Under the pieces are notes generated by a model. It was not told the origin of the DNA, made no database searches, and was given only the letters and a program-made list of their open reading frames with translations. Of a stretch of DNA of 58,799 nucleotides, positions 1-9,927 are shown in pieces; positions within the stretch are counted from its first letter, which is position 1, and each line of letters starts with the position of its first letter. This stretch comes from Cyanophora paradoxa (Eukaryota > Glaucocystophyceae > Cyanophorales > Cyanophoraceae), in assembly GCA_004431415.1 (NCBI GenBank), contig QPMI01000337.1:1-58799 (forward strand). The letters run 5' to 3'. The position numbers were made by a program, and so were the translations under genes.

Positions 1-307
1 CGGGGCCCGGCCCGCGGGCGGGGGCGGCTGAGGGGCGGGGCTCGGGTGGCGGGGGCGCAGCACGACGAGGAGTTCGCGTTCGACCGGGTCGTCTCCCGCC
101 TCGTCGAGATGCAGGCCGCCGCCTACCTCCAGGCACCCCCCGCCCCGCCATCCCCCGGCCCCGGCCCGCCCTCACGAGCGTGGCCGCCCGGGCACGCAGA
201 CGGCGCACAACCCGCTCGCCCAAGCGCACGCGGCGCACACGCGGCCAGGCCACCGCCGGCCCCACGTGCACAGGCACCCCCCGAAGGAGCCCCTCGGGCC
301 CCACTAG
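1..307 (+). CDS. 3' end of an unidentified multi-exon gene (5' part outside window)
   Basis: The window opens in an intron that ends with a branch-like CTGAG and a CAG acceptor at 58-60. The first exon, 61-132, encodes HDEEFAFDRVVSRLVEMQ followed by AAAYLQ, a charged amphipathic stretch. A short intron (133-178, starting GC and ending CGAG) would join it to a last exon, 179-307, with a His/Arg/Pro-rich tail ending PPKEPLGPH and a TAG at 305-307. The second junction is the weaker one, because a GC donor and a CGAG acceptor must both be accepted. I do not recognise the family. The DEEFAFDR...RLVEMQ stretch looks like real coding sequence, while the tail is low-complexity and could be an over-extension. 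A gap of about 290 bases then leads to the convergent gene at 596. Confidence 0.4.
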
Positions 308-595
308 CCGGCCCCGCCCCCGCCCGACGTCGACGCCGCGGCCGTGCACGATCAAGAATCTTCTGTATTTGATGTTCTCCCTTTTAAACTACCACATAAA
401 GATGAAACAGCGAAGAAGAGAAAGCAAAATTGGTTAGGGCTTCGTAAGGCTCGGAAAGGGGCTCGAGGCTAAGGGAACAAAGGAAGAGGAAGAGATCTAG
501 AGGATGGACGGAGAGGAATAAAGCAAACGACAATAGTGCGAGCGGGTGCAGAGAAGAATGCTGAAGACCGATCAAAGGTTCCTCCGAGCGAACAT

Positions 596-1626
596 TCATG
601 CGTTCGGCCGGTCGGCGCGAATCAAGCTGAGGAACTCCTTGCGGGTCTTGGCGTCGTCACGGAACACGCCGAGCATCGACGAAGTGACAGTGCTCGCGCC
701 GGGCTTCTGCACGCCGCGGGACACCATGCACATGTGGCTGCGCGGGTGCGGGGGTCAGCACGTGCGGCGCATCCCGTGCGATCTAAAGCTAGAAAGACGC
801 ATGGCAGTTTGCAGGCAACCGCAGGGGGCGGGCGGGGGGCCTGAAGCGTGCGTGTCCGCACCTCGCCTCGACGACGACGGCGACGCCCTGGGGCTTCAGG
901 ATATCCTCGACCGCCTGGGCGATCTGCTTCGTGAGGCGCTCCTGGACCTGGAGCCTCCGCGAGTACATCTCGGCGATGCGGGCCAGCTTGCTGCTCCCAC
1001 GTGCTTAGCGACCGGGCGTGCGGAAGGACGCGTACGCGCAGCAAACCTGAGCCCAACAACCTTGCCGTTGGGAATGTAGCCGATGTGGACCTTCCCGTAG
1101 AAGGGCACCATATGATGCTCGCACTGGCTGAAGATGGAGATGTCCCGGACGATCACCATCTCGTCGTGGTTCTCCTCGAAAACAGCGTTGTTCATCACAT
1201 CTAATCGAGCGCAGAGGGGCCCGCGTTAGCCCGGAGTTGCGCGCGCGCGCACGCGCGTTGGTATGTTCGCCGGGCAAAAGATTATTGCGCACCCTCGACC
1301 TTCTTGCCGTAGCCCTCAGTGAAGAAGAGCATAGCCTTGGCCACGCGCTTGGGCGTGTCGAGCAGGCCCTCGCGCGCGGGGTCCTCGCCAATCGCCTCGA
1401 GGATGACCTTCACGGCGTCCGAGATCTTGGCGATCTTCCCCTCGCGCTCCTTGTCGAGCTCAACCTTCTTGGCGGTGCTGCTGCTCTCATCCGAATCGCT
1501 CAAGTCGGCCGCCGGGGAGATGGAGGACGCGGAATCGACGCGGTGCAGGTGGTCGAGCGCTTTGCGCTTCTTGGAGAGAGGGTCCACCTTGCAGTCGCCG
1601 TTGTGGGTGATCTCGACGGGCGGCAT
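596..1626 (-). CDS. GCH1: GTP cyclohydrolase I
   Basis: Converts GTP to 7,8-dihydroneopterin triphosphate, the first step to folate and/or tetrahydrobiopterin. Four exons on the minus strand keep frame exactly: 1626-1293, 1200-1047, 990-862 and 737-596, about 252 residues. Seen in the translation: an acidic/serine-rich N-terminal extension, [20 protein letters not shown], then [20 protein letters not shown], the zinc-site motif [44 protein letters not shown], and [14 protein letters not shown] with the second zinc-ligand Cys. It ends [15 protein letters not shown]. Start chosen at MPPVEITHN (1626); an in-frame Met at 1719 exists but gives an unconvincing leader. All family hallmarks are present and the length is normal for eukaryotic enzymes. 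It lies 141 bp downstream of the DUF3754 gene on the same strand. Confidence 0.95.
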
Positions 1627-1767
1627 GGCTGCGGGCTGGCTGAAAGTGACGAACGGGAGCGAGACCGGAGTGAAGGGGCTCGGCGAACTGTGCGTGCGTA
1701 CCCCCCCTCGAGTCCTCAATAACGAGCCTCGAGCTCATGCAAAACGCACGTGCGCCGGCTGTCATGT

Positions 1768-4440
1768 TCAGACGAACGAGCGCCAGACGCGCCGGAGCTG
1801 ATCGCGAGCGATTTCGACGGGGAGGGCAACGGTGCGCCCGCTGGGGGCGGCGTGCGCGAGCCCCAGGCGCAGGAGCGTCTCCACCGCCGCCTCCGCCCGG
1901 AACTCCGCCTCCACCCTGCACGCGCACGCCGGCCGCCCTCGAGATCCAGGCGGGGCCCGGTCGGGGGCGCGAAAAGGAGGGGATGGGCACCCGAGGGCGT
2001 CGCGGAGGATGGCGGAGCAGGCGGCCTGCAGGCGGGGGCCGTCGAGCGGGGCGCACCGGCCGCCGTCCCACAGCGCCGCGTACGCCACCAGCGCCTCCGC
2101 CGCTGCGCCCCGCGGCGCCGCCTCGGCTGCCGGCCTGCACGCCGGGCGGGTCGGGGCGGGTCGGGGCGGACTGGACTGGCGGGCGGCGGCGTCGGCGATG
2201 TCGGCGAGGGCGGCGGCGTCCACCGCGAGGCTCTTGTTCAAAAGCGTGTCCAGCTGCTCCCGCCGGTACCGCTCCGACGCGTTCCTGCCCCCCGCCCCGC
2301 CCCTCGGCCCCCGCCCCCGGGCGGGGGCGGGGGGCGGGCGGGCTGGGGCGGGGGGCGGGCGGGCTGGGGCGGGCCGGTAGTTGATGAATGTGCGGGTGGC
2401 GTAGAGGCTGAGGCCGGCCACCCCCAGCAGCTCCAGGTACTGCCGCCCCGGCGCTGGGCCCCGGGGGTGCGGGCGGGGCGGGGCGGGGCGGGGGCGGACG
2501 GGGTCGAGGAGCTCGGTGCGGAGGTTGACGGCGGCGGCGAGGAGGCCGAGGAGGGCGGTGAAGTCGAGCTTGAGGAGGTCCCCCGCGCGGAACACCAGCT
2601 TCTGCACCGGCAGCACCCCCTCCACCTCCACCTGGCCCCCCCCACGCCCCCGCCTCACACCCCCCGCCGCACCCGCGGGGGGAGGGCCGGCCGCGCCACG
2701 GGGACGTCGCGGAAGACGCGCAGGTGGATCGCCTGCCCCTCGCCGCCCCCGCCCCCCGCCAGCTCGCCGCGGCGGAGGAGGCGGCGGAGGAGGGCAGGGG
2801 TGCGGGCGGGGCGGGGCGGGGCGTAGCGGTAGAGGAGCAGCACGCGCTCGAAGGTCGGCTCCTCGAGGGGCGTGGGGGCGAGGAGCCAGCGCACGAGGGG
2901 CCCCACCCCCGCCTCCGCCGGCCCGTCCAGCAGCGTCCGCCGCACGAGCCGCCGCCTCGCCGGGGCGGCCGGGCCGGGCGGGCCCGGGCCCGGGGACGGG
3001 GAGGGTGCGGGGTCGGGGGCGGGGCGCCCGGAGCGGGGTCGGCGAGGGCGGAGTAGCGGGTGCGGAGGCGGAGGAGGACGGCGGCCGCCGATGAGGCGAG
3101 CGCCGGGCGCAGCCGCCGCCCGCCCCCGGTACGCCCCGAACGCCGCCTCCGCCGCCCGCGCCCCAGCGGCCGCTCCCCTCCTCCCCGCCCCGCCCCCTCC
3201 TCCCCTCGCTGGGCGGCGCCGGCGAGGCGGGTGGGCGGAGGAGGGCTGGGCGGGGGTGAGGCGGGGCGGGCAGGGCTGGGGGCGGGGCGGGGCGGGGCGC
3301 CTGGAGGGAGGCGGCGAGGCGGGCGGCGAGGGCGGCGAGGGCGTCGAGGGCGCGAGGGCGCGGCGCAGCAGCTGCGCCTCCACCACCGCCAGCTTCCGCC
3401 CGATCTGCGGGCCCACCTCCTCCCGCCGCCCGTACCTGCCCCCCCCGCCCCGCTCGCCCCGCCCGGAGCCGGCGGCTCGCGCGAAGGGGCGCAGGCAGGG
3501 GCGGCACCCGCGCGTGAAGACGGCAACGCGCTCGTCCAGCGGCTCCTCGCCCTCGCGCACCCCGTTCCGGCCCCGCCCGGCCAGCCCCGCCACCAGGCCC
3601 CGGCGGCGCCTCCTCGAGCGGGGCCGGCGACGGGCTGGGCCCGTCCCCGCGGGCGCGGGGCGGGCGGAGTGCGCGGAGGAGGTCGCGGTCGAGCTTCTCC
3701 CACTCGATCTCGACGGGCTTCGCGAAGGGGTCCGGCCGCGGCGGCCGCAGGCTCCCCGCGAAGGCGCCGCGCTGGCGGGAGCCGTAGCGCTCCCACGCGC
3801 CGTCCTCCACGAGCTCGCCCACCGCCCACAGGAACGCCGCCTCCGACGCCCGCCGCGCCTCCGCCCGCACCGGGGCCGCCCCCTCGGGCCCGGCCCCCGG
3901 CTCGAAGGCGCGGTACAGCTCCCGCAGCCGCGCCCGCGTCTCCGCCGCCTCGAACTGCAGCACGCTCGCAAGCGCGCCGGCCAGCTTCGTGAACTCCCTC
4001 GCGTCGTCGTCCGCCACGGAGGCGCTGATGTGCGCGACCAGCCGCTTGACGCTACCGTCGAAGGCGGCGCCGGCAGGGATATCGCAGACGCAGACGGACG
4101 ACGCGTCCTCCAGAGGCGGTGGCGACGGAGACGTCAGTAGAGATGCTGGCGAAGGCGATGCACGAAGGTTGCGCTCTCCTTTCGGCTCGTCCGCATCGGC
4201 TGGCGCGCTGCAGAACCAGCGGCCGCCGAATGAGTGACCCCAGCATCTTGCAGTCCGCTTGCGCCTGCTGCAGATCGCGGCAGCGTCCGCGGCTCGCTGG
4301 CCGAGCGAGCCGAGACGGACAGCGTCGCGCGTGAGCGCCGCTGGGTGCGCGAGCTGCGAGCAGTGTGCTGAGCCGGAGGCTGATGGTCGCCTGGGTCTGA
4401 GGAGATCGCCGGCCGCGGGCAGCGCCGCCCAGGCCATCAA
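1768..4440 (-). CDS. DUF3754 / TMEM143-like membrane protein, probably mitochondrial
   Basis: Multi-exon gene running from an ATG near 4440 to a TGA at 1770-1768. The first exon gives an Arg/Ala/Ser-rich leader (possible mitochondrial presequence, ...GGRWFCSAPADADEPKG), then the N-terminal helical part (LQFEAAETRARLRELYRAFE; KPVEIEWEKLDRDLLRAL). Later exons supply the DUF3754 signature in order: DERVAVFTRG, EEPTFERVLLLYR, AIHLRVFRDVPVA, VQKLVFRAGDLLKLDFTALL, a predicted membrane segment YLELLGVAGLSLYATRTFIN, RYRREQLDTLLNKSLA, AAEALVAYAALW and VEAEFRAEAAVETLLRLGL. The order matches the family seen in TMEM143 and plant DUF3754 proteins, whose biochemical role is unknown. Several introns are strongly C-rich then G-rich, and I did not fix all junctions. 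Its start codon is 90 bp from the divergent WDR83 start. Confidence 0.8.
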   Translation of the reverse strand: MMAWAALPAAGDLLRPRRPSASGSAHCSQLAHPAALTRDAVRLGSLGQRAADAAAICSRRKRTARCWGHSFGGRWFCSAPADADEPKGERNLRASPSPASLLTSPSPPPLEDASSVCVCDIPAGAAFDGSVKRLVAHISASVADDDAREFTKLAGALASVLQFEAAETRARLRELYRAFEPGAGPEGAAPVRAEARRASEAAFLWAVGELVEDGAWERYGSRQRGAFAGSLRPPRPDPFAKPVEIEWEKLDRDLLRALRPPRARGDGPSPSPAPLEEAPPGPGGGAGRAGPERGARGRGAAGRARCRLHARVPPLPAPLRASRRLRAGRAGRGGQVRAAGGGGPADRAEAGGGGGAAAAPRPRALDALAALAARLAASLQAPRPAPPPALPAPPHPRPALLRPPASPAPPSEGRRGRGGEEGSGRWGAGGGGGVRGVPGAGGGCARRSPHRRPPSSSASAPATPPSPTPLRAPRPRPRTLPVPGPGPARPGRPGEAAARAADAAGRAGGGGGGAPRALAPRPHAPRGADLRARAAPLPLRPAPPRPHPCPPPPPPPPRRAGGGRGRRGAGDPPARLPRRPRGAAGPPPAGAAGGVRRGRGGGQVEVEGVLPVQKLVFRAGDLLKLDFTALLGLLAAAVNLRTELLDPVRPRPAPPRPHPRGPAPGRQYLELLGVAGLSLYATRTFINYRPAPARPPPAPARPPPAPARGRGPRGGAGGRNASERYRREQLDTLLNKSLAVDAAALADIADAAARQSSPPRPAPTRPACRPAAEAAPRGAAAEALVAYAALWDGGRCAPLDGPRLQAACSAILRDALGCPSPPFRAPDRAPPGSRGRPACACRVEAEFRAEAAVETLLRLGLAHAAPSGRTVALPVEIARDQLRRVWRSFV

Positions 4441-4530
4441 AGAGTACTAGTACCCCCCCTCGCGCAGCCGAAAGCAGCGCGAGCCTCGGAAAGGGATGCG
4501 GCGTATGGAGATAGCGTGCGGAGCGTGAGG
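4441..4530. promoter_or_regulatory. Short divergent spacer between DUF3754 and WDR83 genes
   Basis: Only 90 bases separate the two predicted start codons, so any promoters must overlap or extend into the genes. No TATA-like element is visible. The call as a bidirectional promoter is an inference from spacing. Confidence 0.35.
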
Positions 4531-6026
4531 ATGGCGAACAAGTTCCCGACTCGGGTCGCCCAGACGCTCACCGGCCACCAAGGGCCGGTCTCTGTCGTCC
4601 GGTTCAACAGTGCGCGCGCCGCGAGTCACTGCACTCCACGCACGATCTTACATTGATGCGCAGGCGATGGCTCGTATTGCCTGACCGGTGGCCAGGACCG
4701 GCTCATCAAGTGCGCGGCCGCGCCATGACCGTGCGCTGCCAAGCTCGCGAGCCTCATTCGATCGAGCAGGCTTTGGAACCCTCACAAGGGACTCTGCGTT
4801 AAGACCTACAAAGGCCACGGTTACGAGGTCTTCGACATCACCTCGTGCGCTTTGCAGCAGCAGTCGCGGCCGGCACTGTCGCCCGCCGAGCGCGCATTCC
4901 GCAGCACAAAGGATAACAACCGCTTCGCGTCATGCGGCGGCGACAAAGTCGTCTTTCTGTGGGACGTGTCGACGGGCCGCACGATCCGCAAGTTCCAGGG
5001 GCACACCGCGGTGCGTGGTGCGGGCGCGCGGCGTCGAGCGCGAGCAGCTGACACCCGCGGCAGCGCATCAACGCGCTCAAGTTCAACGGCGATGAGACAG
5101 TCATCGTCTCCGGTGCGCCGCGCTTCCGCGGCGCAGCGCCGGCGAAGGCAAACCGGCCCCGCAGCGTCTTACGACGGGACGATGCGGGCGTTCGACCTGA
5201 GGTGCGGCCGGCGGAGGCGGGGCGCCGGCGGGGACCTCAGCGCGGGGCCCGGCAGGTCGCAGTCGCAGAACGCGATCCAGACGATCGACAACTTCAAGGA
5301 CAGCGTCACCTCCGTCATCATCACCGCCACGGAGATCGTCGGCGGGTGCGCCCCGCCGCGTGCGTGCGCCGGCCGGGCGCCGGGGCCACTGCCGGCGCAG
5401 GAGCGTGGACGGGACCATCCGGCGCTTTGACATCCGCATCGGGCGGGTCTACACGGACACGATCGGGGGCGCGTGCTGCCGGCGCAGCGCTTTGCGGGAC
5501 GGGCGGGGCGCTGAGGGGCGCGGGGCGGGCAGTGCCGGTGACGTGGATGGCGGTGTCGAACGACGGGAACTGCTCGGTGGCGTCGTGCCTCGACGGCACC
5601 GTCCGCCTCTTCGACAAGGACTCGGGCGAGCTCCTCAACGAGTGCGCCCCCGCCCCGCGCCGCCCCGCGCCCCGCCCCGCGCCGGGGGGCGAGGCCGGGG
5701 GCGGGGCAGGTACCGGGGCCACAAGAGCGGGGAGTACAAGGTGGAGGCGTGCCTCTCGTACGGGGACGAGCACGTGGTCTCGGGCTCCGAGGACTCCCGC
5801 ATCCTCTTCTGGGACCTCGTCCAGGCCCGCCCCGCCCGCCCGCCCCGCCCCGCCCCGCCCCGGCCTCACGCGGGGCGGGCGGGCGCAGAGCAAGGTGGAG
5901 CAGACGCTGGTGGGCCACACGGGGGTCGTCTCGTCGCTCGCGTACCACCCGACAGCGACGTGCCTCGTCTCGGCCGCCACCGACGGCACCGTCAAGTGCT
6001 GGAAGACCCCCGCCGCCGCCGAGTAG
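4531..6026 (+). CDS. WDR83: WD40 scaffold protein WDR83/MORG1
   Basis: Seven-bladed WD40 protein; in animals it scaffolds MAPK modules and is found in spliceosomal complexes. Eleven exons: 4531-4609, 4664-4709, 4770-4844, 4905-5010, 5064-5112, 5165-5201, 5256-5345, 5401-about 5468, 5533-5641, 5710-5824, 5889-6026. Diagnostic text across junctions: TGHQGPVSVVRFNSDG, SYCLTGGQDRLIKLWNPHKG, TYKGHGYEVFD, FASCGGDKVVFLWDVSTGRT, IRKFQGHTA, GSVDGTIRRFDIRIG, CLDGTVRLFDKDSGELLNE, VSGSEDSRILFWDLVQ, LAYHPTATCLVSAATDGTVK. These match MORG1 blade by blade. The intron at 5825-5888 starts with GC, not GT. The intron after exon 8 also lacks a GT in the needed phase and probably uses GC at 5469. Length (about 300 residues) is normal. 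Confidence 0.93.
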
Positions 6027-6153
6027 CCCGCCCCGCGCACACACCAGCCAGCTAGCCCCACACAGGCTCGTGTATGCATGCCAGTAGACAGAAGGATCTA
6101 CGGGCGCCGCGCACGGGGCGGGGGCGGGGGCGGGGGCGTGCGGGGGCGGGGTC

Positions 6154-8105
6154 CTAGTGGTCCTCGCCGCCGCCGCCCTCGCCGGAGGACTGGCAGACGG
6201 CCATGACGCAGGAGGAGACGGCGCCGCCGAAGAGCCCGCAGCCGTCCGAGATGCGGTCCCACAGCGACTTCTCCACTGGCGGCAGCTTCTGCGCATGCGC
6301 GCCCGTGGGCGGGCCGGCGGAGCGGGGCTGGCGGGCGGCGGGCGGGGCGGACTGCGCGGAGGTTGAGGGGCTCGTGCTTCTGGGAGGGCGGCCCGGGCAG
6401 CTCCTTGTTCCCGAACGTCTGCGCCCGGCTCCCGTCCTGCACGTACAGCGACTTCCCGCAGTACCACACCCGGTTCCCCTCTACCGCCCCGCCCCCGTCG
6501 CCCCGGCCCCCGCACGCCGCGCGCGGGGCCGGCGGGGTTGGGAGGCGGGGCGGACCGACGTCGCCGCAGGCCTCCTTGGCGACGAAGATGCCGGCGCCCT
6601 TGCAGTCGTGCACCACGTTGTTCTCCACGAAGACGTTCAGCGAGTCCTGCCACCCCCGGCCCCCGCCTCCTTCGCCGGCCGCCCCCAGCGCGGGGCGGGG
6701 GCGGGGCGCACGGTGAAGAAGCCGATGCCGCCCTCGCGGCAGTTGTGGACCTCGTTCTTGGCGACGTTGTTCCCCGCGCCCGGCCCGATGTACACCCCCC
6801 ACGCCGCGTTGTGCAGCACTGCCGCCCCCTCGGCTTTCGCACGGGCGCCCCGGCGCGGGCGGCCCCGCCCCGCGCACCGCACTCGGTGACCTTGGCCACG
6901 ACGGGGGCCCCCGCGCTCGCCCCCGCCGGCCGCAGCGACGGCCCCGTCGTCGCCCTGGCACGCGGCTCAGGCGGCGGGGCGCGGGGCGGACTGGGGGAGG
7001 GCGGGCCTGCCGAGGAGGAGGGCGCAGCAGGTCGTCTCCTCGCCCTGGCCGGCGATGTCGCATGCGGTCACCGTCCAGGTCCCCGACACGACGTTCACCC
7101 CGCCCTGCCGCCCCCGCCCCCTCCCTCGCCCCCGCTCCCCACCGCACCGACCCGCCCCCGGCGCTGCTGGGCCGGCGCACCTTGACGGCGAAGTTGGAGA
7201 TGGTGCCGGGGCCCGCCCCGCCGAGCACCAGCGCGTACTCCGAGACGTGCTGCGCCCCGCCCCCGCCGCGTCGGCCGGCGCCCGGGCCGCCCGCCCTGGG
7301 ACACGCGCCTTCATCTCGATAACCGCGTCCGTCTTCTTGTCCCCGCTCCCCTTCACTGCGGCACGCGTTCGGCTGCAGGACCCACACGGTGCGACGCGGC
7401 GGCCGCACCCGTGATGTTCTTGCTGATCGTCAGCGTCTCCTCTATGATGTGCTGCGCGGGGCGGCGCGCTCGACACGGCGACGTACCGCTGTGCACCGCG
7501 CAGCGACGGGCGGGAGGCGCGCACGGTCCCCGGTTTCAGGAGGACAGTGTCCCTCGCGGAGGCCGCGTCAACCGCCTGCGGGGCGTGAGCGGCAGCTCTT
7601 CTTGCGGCGCGGGGGCGGGCGCACTCGTTTCAAGTCGGTGAACAGGAGCTCGGACGCGTTCTCGACCGCCTGCGGGCTTGGGTCCACGGTCAACGTCCGG
7701 AGCTGCGAGGGCACGTTGAGAGCCTGTTGAGCGCATGTTCGTAGGCGCGTGCAAACCTGCATCTTGGCCTCGGCCGCCTCGCGCTTCTTTTGCTCTGCGG
7801 CATACTGCAGGACCGCTGTCAGACGGCGTGCTGCCGTTCAATCGAGGTGAAGCGCCGCCGCACCTGTGCGTAAAGTCTATCCACCTGTGCAATTAAAAGA
7901 AATGAGTCGAGAAGACTCGCAACGTGCAAGCACGCAGCTATTTGGCGAGAAACGCGTCGCATGCGTCGCGGCAAACCTGGTCGGTGACCGGCTCAGGGGC
8001 CGGCTGGCCCTTCCTCGCCGCCGCCGCGTATCTGCAGAACGGTGACAGATCAGCGGCCAGGTCCGGCGGAGCGAGGAAGTTGCAGGCGGTGCGACAACGC
8101 ACAAG
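6154..8105 (-). CDS. Right-handed parallel beta-helix (PbH1 repeat) protein, 5' end uncertain
   Basis: Minus-strand gene ending at TAG 6156-6154 (…GEGGGGEDH). Exons carry PbH1-type coils: AVDAASARDTVLLKPGT, HIIEETLTISKNIT, LVLGGAGPGTISNFAVKV, SGTWTVTACDIAGQGEE, AAWGVYIGPGAGNNVAKNEV, SLNVFVENNVVHDCKGAGIF and VEGNRVWYCGKSLYVQDGS. This is the layout of FBXO11/NosD/pectate-lyase-like beta-helices; binding to carbohydrate or to protein substrates cannot be told apart here. Upstream exons give a helical segment reading ...VDALYAAAARKGQ, QVCRDACDALYAQYAAEQKK, REAAEAKMQALNVPS. Linking these in frame needs very small exons (about 11 and 13 nt near 8105 and 7870). No F-box was found, but the true 5' end lies upstream and is unresolved. 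It is convergent with WDR83 (127 bp between stops). Confidence 0.65.
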
Positions 8106-9360
8106 GCGTCGACCTGGCGTACGAAAGGTCAACGTACGTCGGAAAAGATAGCCGCTGAGCCATCGCAGCGGCGTACCTCGGTCATCGCTCAACGCGACGG
8201 CGTCGACTCGAAGGAGGCAGCCTGCAGGCCGGGTGCTTGCGACCAATATTCTGGCAGCGGCAGCGACCTGCCACCAGCAGCTTCGCCGCTCTCGTTCCGC
8301 CGCTGCCGAAATGCGGTGCGGCTGTCTGGCGAAGGGGGTACAAGCTGCGCAGGCGATGTTCAGCTCGATGGCGGCGCTGTCCTTGGGACGCCTAACATCC
8401 GGGACGATCATCGCCGAGACCCCGCGCCGCAGACGGGCAGCGGAGAAACCGCGGCGCACCTCCGCAGCACCGCGCGGCCTCTTCCCGCGAGGCCCTCCCG
8501 CCGTCAAGTTGAATTGTGCGCTCCTCATACGCGCTCCTCGTTTTGTCTCTCCGCGCGCCGAATGATAAGTTTTGCGCCTAGCTTGGAGTCCCGACCGGCA
8601 CAACCGGCTTGCGACGTCGACGTCGGATGACAGCGCGCTTCCGTTGAAGCCGCGTACGACGTCGGCGTCCCCCGCGAGGGACGAGAGCGACCGGCCGGTC
8701 TGGTCAGTTCCGCCAGGACCACCTCGTCGGCTTTTCCCCGCAGGACCACCCCACGGGCGCCGGCGACACATCTCCGATTCAGGTTCATGCGCGTCGACGC
8801 CTGCCAGGTCCCGCCAAGCTGACCGGCCGATGCTTGGCGCAGGCCCCGTGGGCGACCTGCACCCTTTCTCTGAGGCGGGCCACGAGTCCGCGAGAAGCTG
8901 CGAGGGAAACGAGGCAATGTTCGCGGAGATGCGCGCGCGTCGCCGCGTTGAGCGCCAGCTGCGGAGGCTCTTTTCCGCGAAGCCGCCGACGCCGGCCGCT
9001 GTCAAGCCTCCTGCACTTCAGTAGAGGCCGAGGCAGCGCGCTCTTTCTTTCCTGTATCACGGCTAACCGCTGTTGTATTTTACTTGTATTTCTGCGTCAG
9101 ATTGGTAGGCGCTCGTGGGTGTTGTGAATATTTATAGTTTGTTCTGAGCAGGTATTTCGTTCACGACTTAGATTGCGGTAGCTAGCGTCGTTTCCAAGCC
9201 TCAGTGCTAGATATCTAGTGTCTGAGCGTCGCAGTGTATACGTATCATATCTAGTGGTATCTAGTATCTGATCATGAACGTCTCGGCCAGGCCGCGTCGC
9301 CTCGGGCGCGCCCGCGCATGCCAGATCCGATGATCTATATCATCTAGACTCTGAGACTCG
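8106..9360. other. Unresolved stretch; probable 5' exons of the beta-helix gene then AT-richer intergenic DNA
   Basis: From 8106 to about 9010 the sequence has moderate GC and one long open frame on the minus strand, but its composition (Arg/Ala/Ser throughout, no motif) is what GC-rich noncoding DNA produces. Some of it may hold upstream exons of the beta-helix gene, for example the segment giving VVLRGKADEVVLAEL near 8750-8700. From about 9020 to 9360 the DNA is AT-richer, with repeated TATCTAGT-like words and short palindromes. No gene, RNA or element was recognised. Confidence 0.4.
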
Positions 9361-9422
9361 CACTAGTATATTATAATTGATTGCAATGGGCGCGGTGGAC
9401 TCAGGGCGTCGACCGACGGCCG

Positions 9423-9573
9423 GGCCGCGGCCGGGCGGATTTGTCTGCACTTAAGCTTCTTAAAAGCTTCTCCGTCGTGCCACGGCCGCGGTGGCGGCCG
9501 CGGCCGGGCGGATTTGTTTGCACTTAAGCTTCTTAAAAGCTTCTCCGTCGTACGCGTGCCACGGCCGCGGTGG
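9423..9573. repeat. Two-copy tandem repeat of about 72-79 bp with internal inverted repeat
   Basis: Copy 1 (about 9423-9494) and copy 2 (about 9495-9573) share GGCCGCGGCCGGGCGGATTT, then a core with TTAAGCTTCTTAAAAGCTT, then TCCGTCGT and CCACGGCCGCGGTGG. Copy 2 has a C-to-T change and a small insertion (ACGCG) before the last block. The core contains AAGCTT twice and the ends are palindromic (CCGCGG). It sits in intergenic DNA. Confidence 0.85.
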
Positions 9574-9927
9574 ACGCGGGGAAGCTGCCCCCGTGAAGCC
9601 GCGGCCGGCGCCTCGTCGAGCTCCGCTCCCACGACATGCCATCGTAGTTGGGAAGTAGTAGGAACCCATGGCCAGGGGGATCGCGCCCCCTTCGGAGCCC
9701 GGAGGGCCCTGCTGCGTTGTCCGCAGCTTCTCGCCTTATAGGTAGGACCGCCGCAGCGAGCTCTTGCGTAGCCCGCAGCTAGCCCGCCCGTTCAATCAAT
9801 GTGCAAGCAACGCTCAGACCCCTAGAGCAGCGCACAACAGATGTGTGTAGCAATCCATCAAGCAATCGCAACTTGGCTACAGGCAAAACTGCGGCCGGCT
9901 GGCCGCATCGTGACGAGCAAGAAAAAC
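9574..9927. other. Intergenic stretch downstream of the PsbP-family gene
   Basis: About 350 bases with no convincing coding signal on either strand. The minus-strand frame that spans the neighbouring repeat reads DGEAFKKLKCKQIRPAAA, but it has no family match and shows no conservation beyond the DNA repeat itself. Confidence 0.4.

Noticed and set aside
1237-1801. Plus-strand frames opposite GCH1
   Set aside because: They are antisense to well-conserved GCH1 exons and have no motif of their own.
1487-3829. Very long open frames overlapping the DUF3754 gene in other frames
   Set aside because: Arg/Pro/Ala/Gly-only composition, no motifs, and they cross introns of a gene with clear family signatures. 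They arise because stop codons are rare in DNA this GC-rich.
9423-9573. CRISPR-like array
   Set aside because: Only two copies, repeats of about 72 bp with no spacers, in a eukaryotic genome.
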